A stretch of 5,395 bases of DNA, taken from Planctomycetota bacterium. GTDB lineage: Bacteria > Planctomycetota > MHYJ01 > JACQXL01 > JAVHLO01. Shown here piece after piece: positions 1 through 5,395 of the stretch; position 1 is the first letter of the stretch, and the number at the start of each line of letters is the position of its first letter. The notes under the pieces were generated by a model. The model saw nothing but the letters and a program-made list of their open reading frames with translations. It did no database searches and was not told the DNA's origin. The position numbers were made by a program, and so were the translations under genes. The stretch is taken from assembly GCA_031082105.1 (NCBI GenBank), contig JAVHLO010000266.1:1-5395 (forward strand), in the 5' to 3' direction.

Positions 1-1
1 G

Positions 2-622
2 GCCGCCTTCTCCGCCGCCCGCCGCGCGCCCTCCTGGGAGAACGCGCAGCCTTGGCATTTCATCCTGGTCCGCGACCAGGCCGTCAAGGACCTTGTCATG
101 CAGTTGTCAGGCGGCCAGCGCCACGCTGCAAAGGCCCCCGTCCTCGTTGCCTGCCTCGGAAACGTCGCTGCATGGAAACGCGAGAACATGCGCGAGCGGT
201 TGAAGGAACTCCGCGATGCCGGCGCGATGAACGTCAGCGACGACATCATCGAGAAGGCCTTCCTGAGCAACCCGATGTTCTCTCCCGGACTGCGCGACTC
301 CGCGGTCCAGATCGCCCGCACCGTTGAGGCCGTGGCGACGGCGATGTCGTTCTTCCTCATCGAGGCGACAAACCAGGGGCTTGGTGCGTGCATTATCGGC
401 GCGTTCGGGAACGAACTGACCGGCGCCCTTCCCGAGACGTATGCGAAGCTACGCACAGCGCTTCAGGTACCGGATGATCACATGGTAGTCGCATTCCTCA
501 CCGTCGGAATCCCTGCGGAGACCCCCCCCGCCCGGCCACGACGCAGTCTCGGGTCGCTCGTCTCCACCGAGAAATTCGGCGTCAGCGCATTCCAGGCCGC
601 GCCCGGGCAGTCGGCATGTTAG
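2..622 (+). CDS. Nitroreductase family protein, 5' truncated by window edge
   Basis: Frame 2 is open from the first bases to the TAG at 620-622, giving 206 visible residues with no start codon in view. The internal ATG at 98 is not the start, because conserved sequence lies before it. Visible residues 7-18 (RRAPSWENAQPW) match the conserved nitroreductase segment RxAPSxxNxQPW, which contacts the FMN phosphate. Residues 126-135 (GLGACIIGAF) match the GLGxCxIGxF flavin-binding segment. The C-terminal GIPAE...PPARPRR pattern (169-181) is the usual family ending. Family members are homodimeric cytoplasmic flavoproteins that reduce nitro compounds, quinones or other electrophiles with NAD(P)H; the substrate cannot be told here. 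By comparison with typical members, about 25-40 N-terminal residues are missing. About 20 residues after the PRR motif are not conserved. The gene converges on the lipoprotein gene and overlaps its stop by four bases. Confidence 0.93.
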   Translation, partial: AAFSAARRAPSWENAQPWHFILVRDQAVKDLVMQLSGGQRHAAKAPVLVACLGNVAAWKRENMRERLKELRDAGAMNVSDDIIEKAFLSNPMFSPGLRDSAVQIARTVEAVATAMSFFLIEATNQGLGACIIGAFGNELTGALPETYAKLRTALQVPDDHMVVAFLTVGIPAETPPARPRRSLGSLVSTEKFGVSAFQAAPGQSAC

Positions 623-1530
623 TGCCTGTGCGTATCCTGCACCGCCTCGATCCTGCATTTCGGGCAGAAGAACGTCCGACCACACACATGAACGATCGGC
701 GTGACGGTTTCGTCGCAGACCTTGCATCGCAGCTCCGGATGGCCGGTGATGCCGCACTTCTCACAGGTGAACGTCTCTCCCAGCCGGAAAGCCTTGAGGG
801 TCACGGCTTCCTTGCAGGCGGCACACCTGGGACCGGCCGCAGGGATCTCAGTCCCGGTTCGCCCGAGACATGAACTGCATGCGGGACAGAATGCGCTGAC
901 CGCCACATCCCGCTTGCATGAAGGGCAGTATCGCGTAAGGTCGCAAACGTGATTCTCGGCAACCTCAGCGCGACACCGAGGGCAGAAGTACGTCACACCG
1001 CAGACATGGTCGCGTCCCACATCGGCCTTGCACACCGAGCAGTACAACGTGTAGCATTTTCGCGTTGACCGTTCCGACAGGTGGTTCGGCCCGACATCCC
1101 GCCGGCAGACGGTGCAGAAGTGCGTCACGCCGCACTCATGGTTGTTCCCGCCTTCGACGTAGCATTTCGGACACATGCTTGTGAAAAAGCAAATGTGTTC
1201 TTCGCCGATGTCGCGTCGGCAGATGGAGCAGTAGCGCGTGACCCCGCAGACGTGCCTGGCGCCGGCGGGCTCGCCGCACTTCCTGCAACGTTCGACAGGC
1301 GGCAGCTCCGGAGGACGACTGATTACGGTCCCATCGCCTTGAAGCCCCGGGCCCTTGCCGCCTCCCTGCCTGGCGCTCTCCTTCAGGAAGTCGCCGACAC
1401 CCTCGAGCTTTCTCTCCTCACCCTTGCCGCAACCGTCGAGCAGGACCGCGAAGGGCGCGACAAGAAAAAGCACGGCCAGCGCCCTAAAGCGGCCGGGCTT
1501 CCCTCGTGCGTGAATCGGCGTCGTGGTCAT
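619..1530 (-). CDS. Predicted lipoprotein with tandem CX2C-X7-HXC zinc-ribbon-like repeats
   Basis: A 303-residue protein of no named family that I recognise. Residues 16-33 form a hydrophobic export signal ending LLDGC, so Cys34 is a candidate lipid-anchored residue, although Asp at -2 is unusual for a lipobox. Residues 35-80 are a Gly/Pro-rich linker. From Cys82 a 19-residue unit repeats, with pattern CX2C-X7-HXC and a recurring GVTxYC...CRRDVG consensus. First cysteines lie at 82, 101, 120, 139, 164, 183 and 202. A different ribbon follows (C236/C239 with C256/C259), then two more units starting at C269 and C289. In total 33 of 303 residues are Cys, and the paired CX2C knuckles suggest many zinc or other thiophilic metal sites. 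The ATG start is supported by GGAGGA four bases upstream. It is the last gene of the minus-strand operon, 39 bases after the mutase. A non-cleaved membrane anchor is an alternative to a lipoprotein signal. Confidence 0.88.
   Translation of the reverse strand: MTTTPIHARGKPGRFRALAVLFLVAPFAVLLDGCGKGEERKLEGVGDFLKESARQGGGKGPGLQGDGTVISRPPELPPVERCRKCGEPAGARHVCGVTRYCSICRRDIGEEHICFFTSMCPKCYVEGGNNHECGVTHFCTVCRRDVGPNHLSERSTRKCYTLYCSVCKADVGRDHVCGVTYFCPRCRAEVAENHVCDLTRYCPSCKRDVAVSAFCPACSSCLGRTGTEIPAAGPRCAACKEAVTLKAFRLGETFTCEKCGITGHPELRCKVCDETVTPIVHVCGRTFFCPKCRIEAVQDTHRH
622..726 (-). repeat. Two further degenerate copies of the Cys/His unit at the C-terminus
   Basis: Residues 269-303 of the lipoprotein hold two more units related to the main array: C269xxC272...H281-V-C283, then GRTFFC289xxC292...H301-R-H303. 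Both have eight rather than seven residues between the second Cys and the His. The last unit ends HRH instead of HxC and is the very C-terminus. The segment HVCGRTFFCPKC closely parallels HVCGVTYFCPRC at 176-186, which is the reason for grouping it with the array. Confidence 0.75.
868..1287 (-). repeat. Coding tandem repeat, 57-base period (19 residues), seven units
   Basis: Within the lipoprotein gene, seven units are seen at protein level with first Cys codons at 1287, 1230, 1173, 1116, 1041, 984 and 927. The spacing is exactly 57 bases except for one step of 75, caused by six extra residues in unit 4 (LSERST region). Units 1, 2, 3, 5 and 6 fit CX2C-X7-HXC perfectly. Unit 4 has His150, but its next Cys is displaced to 159. 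Unit 7 has AFC in place of HxC. The DNA copies have diverged, with only short patches alike (for example around 990-1005, 1125-1140 and 1235-1250), so the duplication is old or kept by selection on the protein. Confidence 0.85.
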
Positions 1531-1533
1531 GAA

Positions 1534-1539
1534 TCCTCC
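1534..1539 (-). promoter_or_regulatory. Shine-Dalgarno sequence of the lipoprotein gene
   Basis: The minus strand reads GGAGGA here, four bases before the ATG at 1530. This supports that ATG as the start and places the export signal at the N-terminus. Confidence 0.75.
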
Positions 1540-1569
1540 GCTTTGAAGAAGTCCGCGCGCCGGCGCAAA

Positions 1570-2892
1570 CTATGTCCCCGCGATGACGTCTTCGACACGC
1601 CTGCGCATTCTGGTCATCGTATCGGCCGTTCGCGCCTCGAGATTCAGCCGGAGTATCGGTTCGGTATTTGACTTTCTGACGTTGAACCACCAGTCGCCGT
1701 ATCGCACCGTGATCCCATCCATACGATCCTGAGTCCCATCGGCGAAGGCCCGGGCCAGCGCCTCTATCCGCTTGTCGGGGTCGTCGACGTGGAAATTGAT
1801 CTCGCCTGTAGCGTGGTAGCGCTGGAGCGGTTTCAGCAGTGCCGAGAGCGTCCGCCCTTCCGAGGAGATGATGTTTAACATCTTCAGCAGCGCAAGGAAG
1901 CCCGAATCCGCGTAGTAGTTGTCTCTGAAGTAGAAATGCCCGGACAGCTCGCCGCCGAGCACGGCGTTGTGCCGGCGCATCACGTTCTTGATGAACGCAT
2001 GTCCGACCCGATTTCTCACGGCAACTCCGCCCGCACGCTCGATCTCCTCGCGCACGACATCGCTCGACCTCAGGTCGTAGACCACCACGCCCTTGGACTC
2101 CCTTGCCAGCGCCTCTCTCGCCAGCAGGGCCGTGACAAGATCGCTCGGGACGCGGTGGCCCAGCTCGTCAAAGAAGATGCACCTGTCAGCGTCGCCATCG
2201 AACGCAACGCCGAGATCCGCCTTCTCATTCAGGATCAGGTTCTGAAGCGCCTCGGTGTTCTCGTCCTTCATGGGGTTCGGACCGTGGTTCGGAAACGAGC
2301 CGTCCGGCTGGAAGAACAACGGCAGGACCTTGATCGGCAGCGTGGCGGCCAGCCCGGGAAAGAAGATGCCTGCGGACCCGTTGGCCGTGTCGACGCACAC
2401 CGTCAGGGCCCGGATGTCACCGGCAAATCCGGCTACATGGCGTACGTATTCGGCGGAGATATCGACCTTGCGTATCGCGCCCTTCTTGGCCGCCGGCACG
2501 ATGTCGCCCGCGCACAGCTTTTCAATGTCGCGGATGCCGGTATCTTCCGAGAGCGGAATCGCCTTCTCACGGCACATCTTGAACCCGTTGTACTCCCGCG
2601 GATTGTGTGAGGCCGTAACCATGAGGCTTCCGTCCACCTCGAGCTTGCCCGTCGCATAGTAGCACATGGGCGTCGTGACGACACCGATATCGACAATGTC
2701 CGCTCCGGCGGCGCGTGCCCCTTCTACGGCCGCCATCGCGACGGCCTCCGAGGACACCCTCACGTCGCGACCGACCACCAGTGTCTTCGCCTTGAGGAAC
2801 CTGGCTGCCGCCCAGCCGATCTTGCGCGCCAGTTTGTCGTCCAGTTCCGACGGGTAGATCCCACGGATGTCATAGGCTTTGAAAATCGACAT
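1570..2892 (-). CDS. manB: Phosphomannomutase/phosphoglucomutase (alpha-D-phosphohexomutase superfamily)
   Basis: A complete 440-residue cytoplasmic enzyme that interconverts hexose 6-phosphate and hexose 1-phosphate through a phosphoserine and glucose/mannose 1,6-bisphosphate. All four functional loops are present. The phosphoserine loop TASHNP has catalytic Ser95. The Mg-binding loop DGDADR is at 232-237. The sugar-specificity loop GGELSGH is at 313-319. The phosphate-binding loop RKSNTEP is at 406-412. The N-terminus KAYDIRGIYP and the length are typical of the ManB/AlgC type (COG1109). Whether mannose or glucose phosphate is preferred cannot be read from sequence; the symbol marks the family. 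ATG 2892 is chosen because MSIFKAYDIRG is the usual family start. An in-frame TTG (2904) and GTG (2901) lie just upstream, and the nearest GGAG (2906-2909) is 13 bases from the ATG but 4 from the GTG, so a start at 2901 is possible. The gene lies 54 bases after the TatD-like gene. Confidence 0.95.
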   Translation of the reverse strand: MSIFKAYDIRGIYPSELDDKLARKIGWAAARFLKAKTLVVGRDVRVSSEAVAMAAVEGARAAGADIVDIGVVTTPMCYYATGKLEVDGSLMVTASHNPREYNGFKMCREKAIPLSEDTGIRDIEKLCAGDIVPAAKKGAIRKVDISAEYVRHVAGFAGDIRALTVCVDTANGSAGIFFPGLAATLPIKVLPLFFQPDGSFPNHGPNPMKDENTEALQNLILNEKADLGVAFDGDADRCIFFDELGHRVPSDLVTALLAREALARESKGVVVYDLRSSDVVREEIERAGGVAVRNRVGHAFIKNVMRRHNAVLGGELSGHFYFRDNYYADSGFLALLKMLNIISSEGRTLSALLKPLQRYHATGEINFHVDDPDKRIEALARAFADGTQDRMDGITVRYGDWWFNVRKSNTEPILRLNLEARTADTMTRMRRRVEDVIAGT

Positions 2893-2946
2893 GAGTGGCA
2901 CCAATCTCCAAAACGACCGAACGGCACATGAACGCGCGCATACGCC

Positions 2947-3744
2947 CTATCTCACAGCGAACTTGCCGCTTTGTGCGAAGAACGCGCACGGATTGTCGAA
3001 GACGACCCTCTTGATTCTCGTATCAGGGAATCCCCTTCGCGCCATCAGGGCAGCGGCCTTCGGAACGGAGAGCGGATCGGAGAAACCCCAGTCGGCGGAA
3101 CTATTGATCACCATCCGCCGGGTGCCGTATTTCTCCAGTATCGCAACGGCACGCGCCGGCGTGAGCTTTGTCACGGGATAGATCGTGTGACCCGCCCACA
3201 CGCCGGTGTCCAGGGTGATCTCGATCGTCTCTTCGGTATTGTGATCGAGGAGGATCCGATCCTTCGTCAATTTCATCTCCTCGATGATCCGGCAGATCCG
3301 GGCGACCCCTTCCGCCTTGTTCTGGTGGGGGGAATGAATCACCACGAGCGATCTGGTCTCCTCCGCAAGGGACAACTGCGCCCGCAACACGCGTTCCTCC
3401 GCTGCGGTGATCTTGTCGAAGCCGATCTCACCGATGGCGACGACCCGCTCATGCCGCAGGAACTCGGGCAGACGCCGGACGACCGCCATCGCGAGCTTGA
3501 GGTTGTTGGCTTCCTTCGGGTTGATTCCCACACAGGTGTAGTGTTTCAGTCCGTACTTCGCGGCCCGCCCCGCTTCAAACGTGATGAGATGCGCGAAGTA
3601 GTCGAAGAAGCTCTCGGGGTACCGCCGATCCGAGCCAAGCCAGAAGGCGGGTTCCACAACCGCTACGATTCCGTGTTTCGCCATTCGCTCGTAGTCGTCC
3701 GTCGTTCGCGCAAACATGTGTATGTGCGGGTCGATGATCCTCAT
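2947..3744 (-). CDS. TatD-family metal-dependent hydrolase, EboB-like
   Basis: A 265-residue TIM-barrel amidohydrolase-superfamily protein. Metal ligands expected for TatD-type enzymes are all visible: DPHIH (H7, H9), GEIGFD (E106), VIHSPH (H137), LLDHNTEE (H168) and SSADWG (D218), so two divalent metals are likely. From memory it resembles EboB, the TatD-related protein of Ebo clusters (features RTTDDY, EPAFWLG, CVGINPKEANN, YPVTK, ADWGxSDPLxVPK), more than the DNase TatD itself. No other Ebo gene (UbiA-like, dehydroquinate-synthase-like or phosphatase) is in the window, and its substrate is unknown. The ATG at 3744 is chosen because GGAAGGA lies eight bases upstream and the protein then begins MRIIDPHIHM. 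A longer version from GTG 3792 would add 16 residues without family support. It lies 52 bases after the TPR gene and 54 before the mutase gene in transcription order. Confidence 0.92.
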   Translation of the reverse strand: MRIIDPHIHMFARTTDDYERMAKHGIVAVVEPAFWLGSDRRYPESFFDYFAHLITFEAGRAAKYGLKHYTCVGINPKEANNLKLAMAVVRRLPEFLRHERVVAIGEIGFDKITAAEERVLRAQLSLAEETRSLVVIHSPHQNKAEGVARICRIIEEMKLTKDRILLDHNTEETIEITLDTGVWAGHTIYPVTKLTPARAVAILEKYGTRRMVINSSADWGFSDPLSVPKAAALMARRGFPDTRIKRVVFDNPCAFFAQSGKFAVR

Positions 3745-3752
3745 CTCGTCAG

Positions 3753-3759
3753 TCCTTCC
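3753..3759 (-). promoter_or_regulatory. Shine-Dalgarno deciding the TatD-like start
   Basis: The minus strand reads GGAAGGA, eight bases before ATG 3744. It selects this start over the in-frame GTG at 3792. Confidence 0.75.
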
Positions 3760-3796
3760 AAAAGCGTCCCGGCCCGTGCCGACGCATGCCACAGCT

Positions 3797-4237
3797 CTAT
3801 CGCCCCGGCCCCACGGCGCCCATGGTCAGACGTTTCCACGCCTGGTTCGCCAACTCGGCCCTCGGGTGTTCGGGGTAGTTGTTCGCAATGTCACCGTACT
3901 CCGCCTTCGCCTCCTCGTACTTGTGACAGGTCTCGAGCACGGTGGCATAGAGGAACTTCACCTCGACGTACTCCTCCACCTGCTCGGGCGTCTCCGGACG
4001 GAAGCGGACAAGGTATTTCTCGTACGCCGCCGCGGCCGGCTTCTCACGGAGCGTGATGTCGTAGATGCGCGCGATCATGTATTGCGTTCCTGCAGAGGGA
4101 TCGTTCGTCTTCTCGAAGTTCTTGTCGATCCGCGATTGCATCATCTCGAGGAACCACCCGCTCAAAAACACGAAAGGCACGATGAACACGATCGCCCCGA
4201 CGACGATGAATACCTTCGTTCGTCTGCTAATCGTCAT
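3797..4237 (-). CDS. Small membrane-anchored TPR-repeat protein
   Basis: A 146-residue protein with a short positive N-terminus (MTISRRTK) and one hydrophobic helix at about 9-30. The orientation is probably N-in, leaving a soluble domain outside the cytoplasm. That domain looks like two tetratricopeptide repeats: about 50-81 (AxxxYxxARIY...AAAAYEKYLxRFRP) and about 92-126 (FLYATVL...KYEEAKAEYGDIANNYPEHPRA), the latter a good canonical TPR ending in Pro. A capping helix rich in Ala and Trp follows. TPR domains bind partner proteins, so this is probably an assembly or scaffold component; no specific family is recognised. GGAAGGAG nine bases upstream supports the ATG at 4237. It sits in the operon between the unrecognised membrane protein (39-base gap) and the TatD-like gene (52-base gap). 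Confidence 0.87.
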   Translation of the reverse strand: MTISRRTKVFIVVGAIVFIVPFVFLSGWFLEMMQSRIDKNFEKTNDPSAGTQYMIARIYDITLREKPAAAAYEKYLVRFRPETPEQVEEYVEVKFLYATVLETCHKYEEAKAEYGDIANNYPEHPRAELANQAWKRLTMGAVGPGR

Positions 4238-4246
4238 GTTTATCAG

Positions 4247-4254
4247 CTCCTTCC
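4247..4254 (-). promoter_or_regulatory. Shine-Dalgarno of the TPR-protein gene
   Basis: The minus strand reads GGAAGGAG, nine bases before ATG 4237. It is the strongest ribosome binding site in the window. Confidence 0.75.
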
Positions 4255-4276
4255 AGCAAAATGCCTGTGCCCCCGC

Positions 4277-4801
4277 TCAATAGCCTGTCATCGACGAGGT
4301 CCAGCCCGCCGCGCCGCCCTCGCCGCTCATGTCCACCACGACAACAACGGAAGTCCGGTCAGTCTTTCTCTTGAATCCAGCGCTAGTCACCTGCCCGGAG
4401 AAGAGTTCATCGCAGGCTACGCGTCCGTTCAATTCCCGTCTGTCCAGCCATGACAGGAGTATCGGCAGGCTGTCCGGCCTTGCCGCATCGCCGGCGAGTG
4501 CATCGGTCCGCTGAAACATGGTCACAACGACACTGGCATCGCCGGCACGCAGCATCGAGTCCGGCCCGGCGTCGTCAGCGCGAAGGCGTAGCGAGAACTC
4601 CGCCATGTCGTCGTCCGGCTCCGAAACAACCGTTGGCGTGAGGGCCAGACGCGGCCTGGACGAGGCCCGCGCCGATTCCATAGCCCACGCGAAAACAAAC
4701 CACACTACAACGGACAGGCCGAGCACGGCCAGCACGCCCGCCGTACCCGCCACGCTGCCGCGGCCGCGAGACGCCCCGGTGCGATCAAACCCCTTATTCA
4801 C
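4277..4801 (-). CDS. Hypothetical single-pass membrane protein, GTG start coupled to upstream gene
   Basis: A 174-residue protein that I do not recognise. A basic N-terminus (KGFDRTGASRGRG) precedes one strong transmembrane helix at about 19-40 (VLAVLGLSVVVWFVFAWA). The next 130 residues are soluble, Asp/Arg-rich, and probably extracytoplasmic. They contain strand-like stretches (SVVVTMF about 90-96, SVVVVVDMSG 151-160) and one Cys (130). The start is assigned to GTG 4801-4799, which shares bases with the TGA (4800-4798) of the preceding gene in a GTGA overlap typical of translational coupling. GGAG at 4811-4814 lies nine bases upstream. A longer reading from 4912 would add 37 residues lying entirely over the end of the toroid gene, which is unlikely. 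Because it is co-translated with the toroid protein, the two products may work together. Confidence 0.78.
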   Translation of the reverse strand: MNKGFDRTGASRGRGSVAGTAGVLAVLGLSVVVWFVFAWAMESARASSRPRLALTPTVVSEPDDDMAEFSLRLRADDAGPDSMLRAGDASVVVTMFQRTDALAGDAARPDSLPILLSWLDRRELNGRVACDELFSGQVTSAGFKRKTDRTSVVVVVDMSGEGGAAGWTSSMTGY

Positions 4802-5395
4802 TTCCCGCCGCTCCGAATGGAGTACGCGTAGCCCGCCTGCAGGGCCGAGATCGAGAAAGCCGTGGAGTATGTCCGCCCTCCGCCCACGGCCCACAGGCCC
4901 ACCGGATCCCAACTGCCACCATTCATGCCACCGATCCGCTGATGTTTCAAGAGAATTGCGTCAAGCGTGTCGAGCCATTCCCGGCCGCAGTCGAGCGACC
5001 TGAACGCCAGCGCCCCGAACATCCAGTACCAATGGTTGGCTATTGCGCCTCCGACGCCCGGGATCGTGCGGTTATTCCAGTCGATCCGGGCGTCAATCTG
5101 GTGGAAGCTGCGCCATGTGGGAAGCGCCGGCTCGAGGAATGCGCGCGCGCCGCGGATGAAGTCGTCGTCGGCCGGCGTGCCCAGCAAAAGGTGGCACCAG
5201 ATCCCGGTTGCCGTGCTGTCGTAGCCGCCCCAGCAATAAGGATTCTTGTCAAGATGGTAAATCTGACATCTCTTGCGTTCGGTGATACGCCGCAGATACT
5301 CCTGCGCGTCAGCGAGATCGCCCTTCTGAACGGGGATATCGGTCTGTGAGGCGACCTTCATGGCCCAAATGTAGTACGCGCCGGGGCCGATGTCG
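4798..5395 (-). CDS. Terpenoid cyclase/prenyltransferase-like alpha/alpha-toroid protein, 5' truncated
   Basis: The reading frame stays open to the right edge, giving 198 visible residues before TGA 4800-4798. The ATG at 5361 is probably internal, because the upstream codons (DIGPGAYYIWA) continue the same kind of sequence. The visible part has paired-helix repeats with conserved aromatic and Gly positions: TGIWCHLLLG (63-72), HWYWMFGALAFRSL (121-134), then GGMNGGSWDPVG (155-166) and GGGRTYSTAFSISALQAGYAY (171-191). The last two match the GSWDP...GGRxYxTALxxLTL pattern of the terpenoid cyclase/prenyltransferase alpha-alpha toroid fold, in proteins I recall mainly from planctomycete-like bacteria. 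The squalene-hopene cyclase DXDDTA motif is not in this part, so catalysis cannot be judged. It could be a non-enzymatic toroid. It is the most upstream visible gene of the operon and overlaps the next start by four bases. Confidence 0.82.
   Translation of the reverse strand, partial: DIGPGAYYIWAMKVASQTDIPVQKGDLADAQEYLRRITERKRCQIYHLDKNPYCWGGYDSTATGIWCHLLLGTPADDDFIRGARAFLEPALPTWRSFHQIDARIDWNNRTIPGVGGAIANHWYWMFGALAFRSLDCGREWLDTLDAILLKHQRIGGMNGGSWDPVGLWAVGGGRTYSTAFSISALQAGYAYSIRSGGK
4811..4814 (-). promoter_or_regulatory. Possible Shine-Dalgarno inside the toroid gene for the GTG start
   Basis: The minus strand reads GGAG nine bases before GTG 4801, within the last codons of the toroid gene. 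Together with the GTGA stop/start overlap it supports the shorter start of the membrane-protein gene. Confidence 0.5.

Noticed and set aside
52..327. 91-codon plus-strand open frame at the left edge
   Set aside because: It is a shifted reading of the nitroreductase gene, with an Arg/Pro-rich translation and no conserved motif.
613..626. Small inverted repeat ggca-tgttag-tgcc centred on the convergent stops, as a terminator
   Set aside because: The stem is only four base pairs and no T-run follows on either strand.
1557..1566. Perfect 10-base palindrome gcgccggcgc between mutase and lipoprotein genes
   Set aside because: It has no loop and no T-run, and short GC palindromes are expected by chance in this composition. 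No other copy stood out as an operator pair.
1081..1671. 196-codon plus-strand open frame across the lipoprotein start and the mutase end
   Set aside because: It is antisense to two supported genes and has no recognisable domain. Its length follows from the composition of the opposite strand.
1936..2610. 224-codon plus-strand open frame within the phosphohexomutase gene
   Set aside because: It is wholly antisense to a complete enzyme with all catalytic loops, and no family motif is visible.
2971..4056. 361-codon plus-strand open frame opposite the TatD-like and TPR genes
   Set aside because: The translation is Arg/Pro-rich and low in structure, and it runs antisense to two genes with clear motifs and ribosome binding sites. 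It is the usual antisense opening found in GC-rich DNA.
4802..4912. N-terminal extension of the membrane-protein gene back to 4912
   Set aside because: The extra 37 residues would lie entirely within the well-supported end of the toroid gene. The GTG at 4801 in a GTGA stop/start overlap is the better start.

Overview
The window is GC-rich, tightly packed bacterial chromosome. One gene runs rightward and enters from the left edge. It meets a run of six leftward genes that enters from the right edge. No rRNA, tRNA, transposase, integrase or CRISPR array is visible, and no gene-free stretch is longer than about 55 bases. Canonical purine-rich Shine-Dalgarno sequences precede most genes. The toroid protein on the right, with its C-terminal GSWDP...GGGRxYSTA pattern, resembles proteins I associate with Planctomycetes, Lentisphaerae, Verrucomicrobia and related deep lineages. 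The very Cys-rich exported repeat protein fits such a lineage. This placement is an inference of low to moderate confidence.

Layout, left to right. (1) 2-622, plus strand: an FMN-dependent nitroreductase-family protein lacking its N-terminus at the window edge. (2) 619-1530, minus: a predicted lipoprotein carrying a 19-residue Cys/His repeat array, with 33 cysteines in 303 residues. (3) 1570-2892, minus: a complete phosphomannomutase/phosphoglucomutase. (4) 2947-3744, minus: a TatD-type metal-dependent hydrolase whose sequence most resembles EboB of Ebo clusters. (5) 3797-4237, minus: a membrane-anchored small TPR protein. (6) 4277-4801, minus: an unrecognised single-pass membrane protein starting at a GTG that overlaps the stop of the next gene. 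(7) 4798-5395, minus: the C-terminal part of a terpenoid-cyclase/prenyltransferase-like alpha/alpha-toroid protein that continues past the right edge.

The six minus-strand genes are separated by -4, 39, 52, 54 and 39 bases in transcription order, so they are probably one operon with its promoter to the right of the window. Three of the products (5, 6 and the lipoprotein 2) are predicted to sit in or beyond the cytoplasmic membrane. The mutase makes hexose-1-phosphate for polysaccharide or glycoconjugate synthesis. A cell-envelope theme is plausible but not shown. The operon ends in a convergent 4-base overlap with the nitroreductase gene, so its stop has no intergenic terminator.

The item most worth a second look is the lipoprotein with the CX2C-X7-HXC repeat array. 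It looks like a multi-metal-site protein directed outside the cytoplasm, and I cannot assign it to a named family.
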